Source of the DNA: Paracoccaceae bacterium
Lineage (GTDB): Bacteria > Pseudomonadota > Alphaproteobacteria > Rhizobiales > Stappiaceae
Reading direction: 5' to 3'
Length of the DNA stretch: 64,000 bases
NCBI GenBank assembly: GCA_013373445.1
Contig: JABXHV010000069.1
Coordinates: 1 to 64,000 of the forward strand
The translations under genes were made by a program, and so were the position numbers. Positions 26,473 through 35,608 of this stretch are shown in pieces. The notes beneath the pieces are model-generated. The model was not told where the DNA came from. It ran no database searches and was given only the letters and a program-made list of their open reading frames with translations. Within the stretch, counting starts at the first letter, position 1, and every line of letters begins with the position of its first letter.

Positions 26473-27612
26473 ATGCGCAACCTTATCTGCACCTGCCTCG
26501 CACTGTTTTTCGCCACCACCAGCCTGTTCCCAGTTCAGGGTGCTCTAGCCGCGGGTGATCAGGCCAATCAGGACATTCTCCAGAACATCCGCCTCCAAAA
26601 AGGCTTCCGCATTTCAGTCTTTGCAGAAGTTCCACTGGCACGTTCTATGGTTCGGGACCACCAAACCGGCATTATCTATGTCGGTTCCAGAGGCGGCATC
26701 ATCCACGCGGTGATTGATCGAGACCTGGATGGAGTTGCCGATGGGGTTCGACAGATTTCCAGCGCACTTCACGTCCCGAACGGTATCGCGATCAAGGGTC
26801 GCTATCTGTATATTGCTCTGCAAGACCGAGTGGCCAAGTGGGAACTGCCGGACAGTTTCGAGACGCTCAAACCAATCCAGAAGCTTGAAACCATCACAAC
26901 CGGATTTCATGACGATCCGCATCACGGCTGGCGCTATGCCGGATTTGGCCCTGATGGGTTGCTCTATGTGTCATTGGGAGCGCCATGCAACATCTGCGCG
27001 CTCAAGTACAACACCGGCAAGATTATTCGCATCAACACAGAAACCGAAGGCTGGGAAATCGTAGCCAACGGTGTACGGAATTCGGTTGGCTTTGATTGGC
27101 ATCCGCGCACCGGTGAGCTCTGGTTTACAGACAATGGCGCCGATCTGATGGGCGACGACACGCCGCCGGACGAGTTAAACCGGATGGCAGAACCTGGCGA
27201 TCACTTTGGTTTCCCGTTCATGGGCGGTTTCAACACCCCCCTTGCCGGCTACGAGGGCGCCAAGTCACCCGTTCCGCTTGTTCTGGCCGCCATGGAGATG
27301 CAGGCGCATAGCGCCAATCTGGGCATCGACTTTTACTCAGGCAGACAGTTCCCGCCACATTATCAAAACAACGCCTTCATCGCTCAACACGGGTCCTGGA
27401 ACAGGACTGAGCCTGTTGGCTATCGCATTATGCGCATCAGGTTCAACGATGCAGGGTTCCCCGTCGGCAAGGAAGTGTTTGCGGAAGGTTGGCTGCAACC
27501 TGATGGCGTTTATGGTCGCCCCGTGGATCTGGAAGAACTGCCCGATGGTTCCTTGCTGGTCTCCGATGACCACGCTGGACTGATTTACCGGATCAGTTAC
27601 GACCTTAACTAA
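26473..27612 (+). CDS. exported sorbosone dehydrogenase-like beta-propeller protein
   Basis: 379 aa. A signal peptide covers about residues 1-26 (hydrophobic core then VQGALAAG), so the protein is periplasmic. The rest is a six-bladed propeller of the glucose/sorbosone dehydrogenase family: VPNGIAIKGRYLYIA, DPHHGWRYAGFGPDGLLYV and NSVGFDWHPRTGELWFTDNG segments, and a GSWNRTEPVGY motif near 313. PQQ-dependent sugar or aldehyde oxidation is the family reaction, but many members are uncharacterised. No pqq genes are in the window. Confidence 0.82.
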   Translation: MRNLICTCLALFFATTSLFPVQGALAAGDQANQDILQNIRLQKGFRISVFAEVPLARSMVRDHQTGIIYVGSRGGIIHAVIDRDLDGVADGVRQISSALHVPNGIAIKGRYLYIALQDRVAKWELPDSFETLKPIQKLETITTGFHDDPHHGWRYAGFGPDGLLYVSLGAPCNICALKYNTGKIIRINTETEGWEIVANGVRNSVGFDWHPRTGELWFTDNGADLMGDDTPPDELNRMAEPGDHFGFPFMGGFNTPLAGYEGAKSPVPLVLAAMEMQAHSANLGIDFYSGRQFPPHYQNNAFIAQHGSWNRTEPVGYRIMRIRFNDAGFPVGKEVFAEGWLQPDGVYGRPVDLEELPDGSLLVSDDHAGLIYRISYDLN

Positions 27613-27733
27613 AGAAAATTAGGTAATTTTCAGTAATATCAATAATGCCATCTTTATACGTATTAATAATTAGGAGATAATTTAAGTCTAAGCATCAAAG
27701 ACCTTGGGGGACTATTCGGGAGGGGATACACTG

Positions 27734-29896
27734 ATGCTTAAAACTCTAAAATTGAAAATTAAAATTCCGCTAGCTATTGCCGGCCTCGCAACAATAGTGG
27801 GATTGGGCATCGGCACTTCGAGCTACCTGTCAGCAGCCTCCGAAACAGAATCAGTGATTTCCGAAAAGCTGCGTGCTGTCGGCGAGAACCGAGTATCACA
27901 GCTCGCCTTCTACCTGGATTCAATCAAATCCAGCTTGAACACCGTCGCGCACCTGCCCTTCACAGCCCAAGCGATCAAAGACTTCAAACAGGCTTGGAAC
28001 GAACTTGACGGCGACCCTACGGCGCTTCTGAAGGACGCCTACATAGAGAACAATCCAAATGCCTTGGGTGAGAAACACTTTCTCGACAAGGCAGATACCA
28101 ACACCACCTATGATGCCTTCCACGCCAAGTACCATCCGTGGTTTCGCGAGCTTCTGGAATCCAACGGCTACTACGATATTTTCCTGTTCGACGATATGGG
28201 GAACCTGATCTACACCGTCTTCAAGGAACAGGACTACGCCACAAATTTTTCCACTAAGGGTGGGGAATGGAGCGAGACCGATCTCGGCAACGCTTTCCGC
28301 GCAGGTTGGAACGGAGATTATGGCGAAGATCATTTCTTTGACTTCCAGCCCTATGGCCCGAGCTACGATGCGCCTGCGAGCTTTATCTCGACTGGCATCT
28401 ATGACAATGGCGAGAAAGTCGGCGTTCTGGCTTTCCAGATGCCAGTTGATGTCATCAACACCCTTATGAGCCAGAACGCTGGCCTTGGCGAAACCGGTGA
28501 ATCCATCATTGTCGGCGCAGACTATCTGTTGCGGAACGATTCACGCTTCAGCCAGGACAACGACATCCTGAAAGCGTCTTTGAAAAACGAGATTGTTGAC
28601 GCTGCGCTATCCGGCAAGGAAGGCACCATCACATCAGCAAATTACCGCAATACGGAAATGCTGAAAGTTGCTACTCCGTTCGAATTCCTTGGCACCAGAT
28701 GGGCAGTTGTCGTTGCCCAAGAAACAAGCGAAGCCTTTGCTCCACTTGTGAATCAAGGAATGATGATGCTGACAATCGGACTAGCCCTTTTTGCGGTGTG
28801 TCTGCTGCTCGGTTATTTCATATCCCGTTCCTTCACGAAGCCAATCACCAATATTGTTGGCATCATGACCGAACTGTCTTCGGGCAAGCTTGATGTTGAC
28901 CTTCAAGAATCTGCGCGTGGCGATGAAATCGGCGACATGTACAAGGCAGTTGAAGTCTTCCGTGAGAACGCTGAACAGCGCCAAAACGCTGCCGCCATCG
29001 AAAAAGAGCGTCTGGACCGCGAACATCAGGTGCAGGAGAAAATGAGCGCACTTATTTCCGGTTTCCGGGAATCAGTTGGCCAGATCCAGGAAAACCTGCG
29101 GCTGCAGACCGATGGCATGACCGCCACGGCCTCCTCATTGGTACAACTTGCTGACAGCGCCGCAAGTACAGCATCGACAGCACAATCCGCATCTGCTCAG
29201 GCAAGTGACAACGTTCAGGGCGCTGCTGGAGCCGCTGAAGAACTCAACAGTTCAATAAACGAGATCAACACATACGCAGCACGCGCAAGTTCGATAACCA
29301 GCGAAGCGGCTAAAGTTGCGAAAACAACCGATGAGGACGTCACTACACTTTCGCATGCGGCGGAAAAAATCGGTGAAGTCATAGCGATCATTCGCGACAT
29401 TGCCGAACAGACCAATCTGCTGGCACTCAACGCGACCATCGAAGCGGCGCGAGCCGGAGAAGCAGGCAAAGGCTTTGCGGTCGTTGCAGCGGAGGTGAAG
29501 GAGCTGTCCAACCAAACAGCTCGCGCGACCGATGACATTGCAGCACAGATCTCTGGCGTTCAGTCCTCGACCGAAAGGGCGGTTGACCAGATAAAGGCAA
29601 TCGTTGGACAGATTGAAAACATTGAAGAAGTCACAACAGCCATTGCCGCAGCTGTCGAGCAACAAGGCGCGGCCTCCGGGGAGATTTCTCGCAATATCAC
29701 AATGGCCGCCAATGGCAGCTCCGCAGCTTCTGACAATGTTGCGGGTGTCACTGAAACCATTTCCCAAACCCGTCAACAATCTCAGACTGTTGAGGTCACC
29801 GCTGTCTCTTTGGCGGACGCAGGCCGACAGCTTTCAGAGACGGTGGACAACTTCCTGTCAGGCGTCGGTGAACTGCAAAACCAGAAAGCGGCCTAA
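27734..29896 (+). CDS. methyl-accepting chemotaxis protein with extracytoplasmic sensor domain
   Basis: 720 aa from the ATG at 27734, chosen because GGGAGGGG lies just upstream. TM1 is at about 10-32, a large periplasmic sensor domain of Cache type spans about 35-335, and TM2 lies at about 342-366. HAMP follows (about 367-420) and then the MA signalling coiled coil. The hairpin tip with [19 protein letters not shown] is near residue 555. The C terminus ends LQNQKAA with no CheR-binding pentapeptide. The ligand is unknown and no che genes are nearby. Confidence 0.93.
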   Translation: MLKTLKLKIKIPLAIAGLATIVGLGIGTSSYLSAASETESVISEKLRAVGENRVSQLAFYLDSIKSSLNTVAHLPFTAQAIKDFKQAWNELDGDPTALLKDAYIENNPNALGEKHFLDKADTNTTYDAFHAKYHPWFRELLESNGYYDIFLFDDMGNLIYTVFKEQDYATNFSTKGGEWSETDLGNAFRAGWNGDYGEDHFFDFQPYGPSYDAPASFISTGIYDNGEKVGVLAFQMPVDVINTLMSQNAGLGETGESIIVGADYLLRNDSRFSQDNDILKASLKNEIVDAALSGKEGTITSANYRNTEMLKVATPFEFLGTRWAVVVAQETSEAFAPLVNQGMMMLTIGLALFAVCLLLGYFISRSFTKPITNIVGIMTELSSGKLDVDLQESARGDEIGDMYKAVEVFRENAEQRQNAAAIEKERLDREHQVQEKMSALISGFRESVGQIQENLRLQTDGMTATASSLVQLADSAASTASTAQSASAQASDNVQGAAGAAEELNSSINEINTYAARASSITSEAAKVAKTTDEDVTTLSHAAEKIGEVIAIIRDIAEQTNLLALNATIEAARAGEAGKGFAVVAAEVKELSNQTARATDDIAAQISGVQSSTERAVDQIKAIVGQIENIEEVTTAIAAAVEQQGAASGEISRNITMAANGSSAASDNVAGVTETISQTRQQSQTVEVTAVSLADAGRQLSETVDNFLSGVGELQNQKAA

Positions 29897-30192
29897 GGAC
29901 GACACCCGCACTCGCAAGCAGTTTTGTGCTTCAAATTAATTGGCCCGGCGCTCTCGTGCCGGGCTGCCTGCTACCGCACACATCAGGAACCGCACAAGAT
30001 TCACCGTCCAGACCGGACTGCTTGCATAGAAATTCGATAAAACTCCAAGGCGTTTGTCAGCAAGGAAAGAACCGTTTACGCGACATCCGCCGTCACGGGG
30101 CCGACATTGTCACGCAACACACTTGCAAAAGAGGCTGACCCCTGTTCACCTAAGATCACCTGCCCAATTGCCCCGTAAGACATTCGAGCGAA
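29897..30192. other. intergenic region between chemoreceptor and M24 gene
   Basis: Holds one hairpin, GCCCGGC/GCCGGGC at 29943-29964 with an 8-nt loop, which probably ends the chemoreceptor transcript although no T-run follows. No gene or other signal is recognised in the remaining 230 bases. Confidence 0.5.
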
Positions 30193-31347
30193 ATGACGGT
30201 ATCGACCTTCACCCCGGATTTCAGTAACGACGAATATGAAACGCGGACGTCGAATGCCCAAAAGGCAATGCAGGACGAAGGCCTGGATGCTCTCTTCTTC
30301 ACCACCGAAGCCGAAGTGCGTTACTTCACTGGTTTCAGAACTCTGTTCTGGCAAAGTCCAACCCGGCCCTGGTTTCTGATCGTCCCGCGCAAAGGCAAGC
30401 CCATTGCCGTCATCCCGCTAATCGGCGCGCATTTGATGCAAACAACCTGGCTGGATGATATCCGGACCTTTTCAGCGCCCCATCCAACTGATGACGGCGT
30501 GGCACTGCTCAAAGACGCACTCGCCTCCTACAACAACATTGGCATGCTGATGGGCCGCGAAAGCTGTCTACGCATGCCGCTTCGTGATTTTGAGCGCCTG
30601 CGTGATGCCCTGCCCGGATCGCAGTTCACCGATGCGACGGCGCTGGTCCAACGCCTGCGAATGATCAAATCAGAAGCCGAAATTGCACACCTCAGGGAGA
30701 TTTGCGCAATCGGATCACGCGCCTTCGACAAAGCACCGGCACTCTTTTACGAAGGTCAGACCCTGGAAGATGTCTTCCGCGCGTTTCGGATCGAACTCTT
30801 ACAACAGGGCGCCGAGGACGTGCCTTATCTCGTTGGCGGCGCTGGCCCGGAAGGCTATCTGGATGTCATTTCGCCCCCAACCAGCCAGCGACTGCAAAGA
30901 GGCGATGTCCTGATGCTCGACACCGGAGCATCCAAGCGTGGCTATTTTTGCGACTTTGATCGTAATTTTTCAGTCGGCGCACCAAACGAGACGGTGCAAA
31001 GAAGCCATCAAAAGCTTGTTGAGGCAATTTCCGAGGCGACAAAAGTGGCGCGCCCGGGAAAAACATGTGCCGATATTTACTCTGCCATGGCAAGATACTT
31101 GAACCAAAGCAACAGCGATGTGGGACGCTCCGGCCACGGGCTGGGCATGCAGCTGACAGAAGCACCATCGCTGACCGACTTTGACCACACCTTGCTCGAG
31201 GAAGGAATGGTTCTGACACTGGAACCAAGCCTGGATCTGGGAGACGGAAAAATGATGGTTCACGAGGAAAACATTGTGATCCGACAGGGCACTCCTGAAT
31301 TCTTGAGCAAACCCGCATCTCCAGACATCTATGTCATCGAACGCTAA
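30193..31347 (+). CDS. M24 metallopeptidase, Xaa-Pro dipeptidase-like
   Basis: 384 aa, creatinase N-terminal domain plus M24 catalytic domain. Unlike DoeA in the same window, all five metal ligands are kept: two Asp in DTGASKRGYFCDFD (about 243 and 254), His in GHGLGM (about 315), Glu in TLEPSL and Glu in VHEENIVI. It is therefore likely an active dinuclear metal enzyme, a Xaa-Pro or Xaa-X amide hydrolase. It ends 15 bp before a racemase-fold gene, and the pair looks like a small catabolic operon for an amide or cyclic amino-acid derivative. The substrate is unknown. Confidence 0.85.
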   Translation: MTVSTFTPDFSNDEYETRTSNAQKAMQDEGLDALFFTTEAEVRYFTGFRTLFWQSPTRPWFLIVPRKGKPIAVIPLIGAHLMQTTWLDDIRTFSAPHPTDDGVALLKDALASYNNIGMLMGRESCLRMPLRDFERLRDALPGSQFTDATALVQRLRMIKSEAEIAHLREICAIGSRAFDKAPALFYEGQTLEDVFRAFRIELLQQGAEDVPYLVGGAGPEGYLDVISPPTSQRLQRGDVLMLDTGASKRGYFCDFDRNFSVGAPNETVQRSHQKLVEAISEATKVARPGKTCADIYSAMARYLNQSNSDVGRSGHGLGMQLTEAPSLTDFDHTLLEEGMVLTLEPSLDLGDGKMMVHEENIVIRQGTPEFLSKPASPDIYVIER

Positions 31348-31362
31348 AATGGAGACTTTCAG

Positions 31363-32103
31363 ATGGATCTAGCATTTTCCCGTGATGAGGGCTGGGGCGC
31401 CAGGGCAAATCTCGGACTGATCGTTCTCCAAACAGATGAAACCCTTGAAAACGAACTGCGCAGCCTGACACTTCCTCAAGGTACGGCACTCCATCATACA
31501 AGGATCGAAAGCGACCTTCAGGTGACTGCCGAAACGCTGATGCAGATGAAGGAAAATCTGACCAAATCTGCATCCATGCTGCCAAGCTCCAAAGCATATG
31601 ATGTGATCGGCTTCGGCTGTACGTCCGGCTCCACGGTGATCGGAACGACGGAAGTCGCAAAAGCCGTTCAAAAGGCCCACCCGCGGGCTAAGGTCACCAA
31701 CCCGGCCGAAGCCGTCCTTGCGGCACTTCGTTCATTGAATATCAAGAAGGTTGGCCTGGTATCGCCCTATATCGCGGAAGTGTCTGATGCGCTGTGCGAC
31801 CTTTTGAGAAAAAATCAGATCGAACCGGTCGCCGTCGGCTCCTTCGGTCAGTCAGAAGAAGCCATCGTTACCCAGATCAGCGACCAGTCTGTCGAAGACG
31901 CCATTTGCAAGATTGGTCAGAACCCGGAAGTCGAAGCTGTCTTTGCATCCTGCACAAACTTGCGGACGTTCAAGGTGATCGAGGCCTGTGAGAAGAAGAT
32001 TGGCAAGCCGGTCATCAGCTCCAATCAGGCCCTTGTCTGGCATATGCTCAAGCAGGCGGGCCTGGAGACCAGTGGCCAAGGGCCCGGCCAATTGTTTACC
32101 TAA
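31363..32103 (+). CDS. Asp/Glu racemase-fold protein (EutA/maleate isomerase/AMDase-like)
   Basis: 246 aa. Two active-site cysteines in duplicated motifs, C86 (GFGCTSGSTVIG) and C197 (FASCTNLRT), define the maleate isomerase/arylmalonate decarboxylase/EutA branch of the Asp/Glu racemase superfamily. SPYIAEVSDAL and SSNQALVWHML are also typical. EutA of hydroxyectoine clusters is in this branch and is missing from the ectoine cluster at 0-8.8 kb, so this gene is a candidate, though its operon partner is a different M24 hydrolase. Maleate isomerase is an equal alternative. Confidence 0.8.
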   Translation: MDLAFSRDEGWGARANLGLIVLQTDETLENELRSLTLPQGTALHHTRIESDLQVTAETLMQMKENLTKSASMLPSSKAYDVIGFGCTSGSTVIGTTEVAKAVQKAHPRAKVTNPAEAVLAALRSLNIKKVGLVSPYIAEVSDALCDLLRKNQIEPVAVGSFGQSEEAIVTQISDQSVEDAICKIGQNPEVEAVFASCTNLRTFKVIEACEKKIGKPVISSNQALVWHMLKQAGLETSGQGPGQLFT

Positions 32104-32192
32104 TCAGAAAGAGAGAGAATTTTTTCTCGACATACGATGAAAATCGGTGTTTTTGGCACGCTTTCGATCCATCCTTGTAAACTGGACATCCG

Positions 32193-33404
32193 ATGAACGT
32201 TGGCTTCTTGCGCACAGCACTCGTGCTGGGCATTCTTTCCTGTATTGGCCCCTTTGCCATTGATCTCTATCTGCCTGCCATGCCGCAGATCGCATCAGAT
32301 CTGGGAACAGATATCGCAGGTGCACAACTCACATTCACAGCCTATTTTGTCGCCTTCGGAGTTGCACAACTGATCTATGGCCCACTAGCTGACTGGATCG
32401 GCCGCAAGCCTCCAATCTATATCGGGCTCGGCGTCTTCATTGCCGGATCGCTGGTTTGTATGGTCTCACCAAACATCGGCTGGCTCACTGTCGGACGTTT
32501 CACCCAGGCTCTGGGTGCCGCAGCGGTCATGGTTATACCGCGCGCCATCGTGCGAGATTTGCACACGGGCGTTGAAGCCACCCGTCTCATGTCCCTTGTC
32601 ATGCTGGTGATCAGCATCTCACCAATGCTGGCCCCACTCACAGGCAGCGCGATCCTCATGGTAGGTGAATGGCATTCCATTTTCCTCGCATTGATCGCTC
32701 TTGCAGGAGTGGCCTTGCTGCTCACGAAAACACAACTGCCAGAAACCCTGCATCACCATCATCGGGAAAAAATCAATGTGCGTCGGCTTCTCTCCGGCTG
32801 CGGCAATCTTCTTGGCAATCGCCGTTTTGTTGGCTTGACCCTGATTGGTGGATTTGGGCTGGCCAGTTTCTTCGTCTTCATCGCCTCCGCGTCCTTTGTC
32901 TACATGGAGCACTACGGTCTGACGACAACCGGCTTCAGCCTTGTGTTTGCACTCAATGCCATCGGTTTCTTCGGCGCATCCCAATTTGCACCCGGATTTG
33001 GCGCACGCTTCGGCCTGACCAAAACTGCTCTTTTCGGCGTTTGCGGCTTTGCAACGGCAATGCTGATCCTATTGGCGTTGGTGGCAAGCGGCTTTGATGA
33101 TCTTGAAGTTCTGATGGTGATGTTTTTCATCGGCAACGCTTGCCTTGGCTTCGTCATCGCACCAACTATGGTGATGGCGCTGGACGACCATGGCGACAAC
33201 GCCGGTCTGGCCTCGTCACTTGGCGGAACCCTTCAGATGGTTTCCGGTGGTGTGATGATCTTCATCTCGGGCCCGTTCTTTGACGGGACAGCCCTGCCAA
33301 TGGTTGCCGCGATTGCGCTTTGTGCCACGCTGTCACTTATCTTCGCGCTTATCACGCTGGTGCCAAGAGGCGTCACTCCATTGCCACTGGACGGGAACGA
33401 ATAA
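32193..33404 (+). CDS. MFS transporter, Bcr/CflA family
   Basis: 403 aa, twelve membrane segments. The N-terminal GPFAIDLYLPAMPQIASDLG segment and the loop 2-3 motif GPLADWIGRKPP are diagnostic of the Bcr/CflA drug-efflux group. A proton-driven exporter in the inner membrane is expected. It starts 89 bp after the racemase-fold gene and may be separate from it. A second Bcr/CflA transporter lies at 38648. Confidence 0.92.
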   Translation: MNVGFLRTALVLGILSCIGPFAIDLYLPAMPQIASDLGTDIAGAQLTFTAYFVAFGVAQLIYGPLADWIGRKPPIYIGLGVFIAGSLVCMVSPNIGWLTVGRFTQALGAAAVMVIPRAIVRDLHTGVEATRLMSLVMLVISISPMLAPLTGSAILMVGEWHSIFLALIALAGVALLLTKTQLPETLHHHHREKINVRRLLSGCGNLLGNRRFVGLTLIGGFGLASFFVFIASASFVYMEHYGLTTTGFSLVFALNAIGFFGASQFAPGFGARFGLTKTALFGVCGFATAMLILLALVASGFDDLEVLMVMFFIGNACLGFVIAPTMVMALDDHGDNAGLASSLGGTLQMVSGGVMIFISGPFFDGTALPMVAAIALCATLSLIFALITLVPRGVTPLPLDGNE

Positions 33405-33427
33405 GGCTGACAGCGACAAACCAGACC

Positions 33428-33447
33428 AACCGGGGTCATTCCCGGTT
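33428..33447 (+). terminator. hairpin after the MFS gene
   Basis: AACCGGG/CCCGGTT, 7-bp perfect stem with GTCATT loop, 23 bp after the stop. No T-run follows, so termination by this structure alone is uncertain. Confidence 0.35.
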
Positions 33448-33504
33448 GACTCACGCCAAAAATAGCGCATAAACAACAGCGTTTTGCACGTTTGGAGCTC
33501 AGGC

Positions 33505-33627
33505 ATGATCCGGCACTTTGCCGATAAAGCGAACACGCGGACGACGGTCACTACCGGCGTTGCTTTCGCCTGCGCTACTCCAGCCTCAACGAAAACCGTC
33601 AAACCGACAACGAAAACCACCGCTTAA
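33505..33627 (+). CDS. threonine/lysine-rich leader peptide upstream of asd (candidate attenuator)
   Basis: 40-codon ORF with GGAG eight bases before its ATG. Twelve of 40 residues are threonine and five are lysine, most of them in the last 30 codons, ending in a TTKTTA-type tail. It stops 101 bp before asd, the shared enzyme of threonine, lysine and methionine synthesis, and is followed by a GC-rich hairpin at 33645-33666. This is the layout of a translational attenuation leader of thrL type. A hairpin without a T-run and the absence of a clear terminator weaken the case; it may also be chance. Confidence 0.45.
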   Translation: MIRHFADKANTRTTVTTGVAFACATPASTKTVKPTTKTTA

Positions 33628-33644
33628 AGGTGCCATTCATCCCA

Positions 33645-33666
33645 CGCTCCCCGGGGATGGGGGGCG
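33645..33666 (+). promoter_or_regulatory. GC-rich hairpin between the leader ORF and asd
   Basis: CGCTCCCC/GGGGGGCG (one G-U pair) with a GGGGAT loop; CCCCGGGG at 33649-33656 offers an alternative fold. It lies 18 bases after the leader stop codon, where an attenuator structure is expected, but CTGAAAG follows rather than a T-run. Confidence 0.35.
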
Positions 33667-33728
33667 CTGAAAGACCGGCACGGCCATAGGCAAGCTGGTT
33701 TTGCGGGGAGACGGACAAGGATATTCAA

Positions 33729-34763
33729 ATGGGTTACAAGATCGCAATCGCAGGCGCCACCGGCAACGTTGGCCGTGAAATGCTCGACATTCTCGAAGAG
33801 CGTGGCTTCCCCGCTGACGAAGTCGTGCCATTGGCATCACGCCGCTCGCAGGGCACTGAAATCTCCTTCGGCGACAAGACGCTAAAGGTTCAGGCGATGG
33901 AGAACTATGATTTCTCCGACACTGATATCTGCCTGATGTCTGCTGGCGGCGACATTTCCAAGGAGTGGGCTCCGAAGATCGGCGCGCAGGGTTGTGTTGT
34001 GATCGACAACTCATCAGCATGGCGCTATGACGCCGACGTTCCCTTGATCGTTCCCGAGGTCAATGCTGACGCGATCACTGGCTTCACCAAAAAGAACATC
34101 ATCGCCAACCCGAACTGCTCGACAGCTCAGTTGGTGGTTGCCCTGAAGCCGCTTCACGACGTTGCCCGCATCAAGCGCATTGTTGTGTCCACCTATCAGT
34201 CCGTATCAGGTGGCGGCAAGGACGCGATGGAAGAGCTGTTCAACCAGACTCGCGCAATCTTCGTCAACGACCCGATCGAGCCAAAGCTCTTCACCAAACG
34301 CATTGCGTTCAACGTTATTCCGCACATCGACAGTTTCATGGAAGATGGTTACACCAAGGAAGAATGGAAAGTCCTTGCTGAAACCAAGAAGATGCTGGAC
34401 CCGAAGATCAAGGTGACATGCACCGCGGTTCGCGTTCCGGTTTTCATCGGCCATTCGGAAAGCGTCAACATCGAGTTTGAAAGCGAAATGACCGCTGATC
34501 AGGCTCGTGAGATCCTGCGTCAGGCCCCTGGCTGCCTGGTCATCGACAAGCAGGAAGACGGAGGCTACATCACGCCTTACGAAAGCGCTGGCGAAGATGC
34601 GACCTACATCTCTCGTATCCGTGAAGATGCAACCATCGAAAACGGCATCAATCTTTGGGTTGTTTCCGACAACTTGCGCAAGGGTGCCGCATTGAACACC
34701 GTCCAGATCGCAGAAGTGCTGATCAACCGCGGCTTGATCTCGCCTAAAAAGGCTGCTGCCTGA
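33729..34763 (+). CDS. asd: aspartate-semialdehyde dehydrogenase Asd
   Basis: 344 aa. NADPH-dependent reduction of aspartyl phosphate to aspartate semialdehyde, the branch point to lysine/DAP, threonine and methionine. The catalytic Cys is C130 in IIANPNCSTAQL; the Rossmann motif GATGNVGREML opens the protein and GHSESVNIE carries the active-site His. ACAAGGATATTC provides the ribosome site. It is preceded by a threonine-rich leader ORF and followed by a strong terminator, so it is transcribed alone. It makes the same intermediate that DoeC consumes in ectoine degradation. Confidence 0.97.
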   Translation: MGYKIAIAGATGNVGREMLDILEERGFPADEVVPLASRRSQGTEISFGDKTLKVQAMENYDFSDTDICLMSAGGDISKEWAPKIGAQGCVVIDNSSAWRYDADVPLIVPEVNADAITGFTKKNIIANPNCSTAQLVVALKPLHDVARIKRIVVSTYQSVSGGGKDAMEELFNQTRAIFVNDPIEPKLFTKRIAFNVIPHIDSFMEDGYTKEEWKVLAETKKMLDPKIKVTCTAVRVPVFIGHSESVNIEFESEMTADQAREILRQAPGCLVIDKQEDGGYITPYESAGEDATYISRIREDATIENGINLWVVSDNLRKGAALNTVQIAEVLINRGLISPKKAAA

Positions 34764-34785
34764 TCAACGGCTCACAGTTTCAACG

Positions 34786-34818
34786 AAAAAGGCGGAGCAC
34801 ATGGCTCCGCCTTTTTTT
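34786..34818. terminator. bidirectional intrinsic terminator between asd and carbonic anhydrase
   Basis: GGCGGAGC/GCTCCGCC stem (34791-34798, 34804-34811) with ACATG loop, flanked by AAAAA on the left and TTTTTTT on the right. It can end the asd transcript on the plus strand and the convergent carbonic anhydrase transcript on the minus strand. Confidence 0.9.
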
Positions 34819-34846
34819 ATTTCAGCACATCAACGCAATCGGCGCG

Positions 34847-35509
34847 TCAGATTTCCATGAACGCGGCGCTTGGAGCCGTTTCAAAGACTTCGCTCTCTGG
34901 TTCCATGACGCGCAGTTCCCCTGAACCGATGTCGAACCACGCTCCATGAAGACTGAGCTCTTCACCGACGATTGCTTCTTCAACGAATGGGAATGTCCTC
35001 AGGTTCTTCAAGGATTGACGCACACCGGCATATTCCATGGCCAATTGCGGATCGTCGATCTTGTCGACGGGCATACACGCCATCGCAATGGCAGCCGGTT
35101 CAAGCAGTTTGATCCAACGACCGATGAAGTCACCATCAATGGTCCGCGCATTGGCATTTTCACGAAACGCCTGCACGCCACCGCATTTGGCGTGTCCCAT
35201 GACGACGATATGTTTGACCTTCAGCGCCCGCACCGCATACTCGATTGCGGCGCTGGTTCCATGTTGTCCCTCGGTGCTTTCGTAAGGCGGCACAAGATTG
35301 GCCACATTTCTCATCACGAACAGTTCGCCAGGGCCGGCCGCAAAAACACCCTCAGGTGTGACGCGGCTGTCGCAGCACGAGATCACCATCACGTCGGGTT
35401 TCTGGCCGTAAACCGCAAGGTGTTCCTGAGTTTCCTTATACCGAACATAACCCTTCTTGAGATACTTGATGTATCCATCAATCAGGTTTCTCGGAAACGA
35501 GTTTGACAT
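34847..35509 (-). CDS. beta-class carbonic anhydrase
   Basis: 220 aa. Zinc ligands and catalytic dyad are visible in ISCCDSRV (C45, D47, R49) and VVMGHAKCGGVQ (His and Cys near 103-106). Interconverts CO2 and bicarbonate in the cytoplasm. Length and motifs match plant-type/bacterial beta carbonic anhydrases. It converges on asd at a shared terminator. A small inverted repeat lies 33 bp upstream of its start. Confidence 0.95.
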   Translation of the reverse strand: MSNSFPRNLIDGYIKYLKKGYVRYKETQEHLAVYGQKPDVMVISCCDSRVTPEGVFAAGPGELFVMRNVANLVPPYESTEGQHGTSAAIEYAVRALKVKHIVVMGHAKCGGVQAFRENANARTIDGDFIGRWIKLLEPAAIAMACMPVDKIDDPQLAMEYAGVRQSLKNLRTFPFVEEAIVGEELSLHGAWFDIGSGELRVMEPESEVFETAPSAAFMEI

Positions 35510-35541
35510 GTGGCGCGCCTCGATAAAATAAACTGTCTACA

Positions 35542-35556
35542 GTAGAAAAGTTCTAC
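35542..35556. promoter_or_regulatory. inverted repeat upstream of carbonic anhydrase
   Basis: GTAGAA-AAG-TTCTAC, a perfect 6-bp inverted repeat 33 bp upstream of the minus-strand start. A regulator site is possible; no partner regulator is nearby. Confidence 0.25.
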
Positions 35557-35608
35557 CATGACTTCGAAGTACCGCGCAAAGTCAAACCGTGGGTGAAATC
35601 GCCTTCAT

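Noticed and set aside
33333..33620. minus-strand ORF opposite the asd leader region with a hydrophobic, signal-like N terminus
   Set aside because: No ribosome site found, overlaps the MFS 3' end and the leader ORF; noted because it could account for part of the Thr bias on the other strand.
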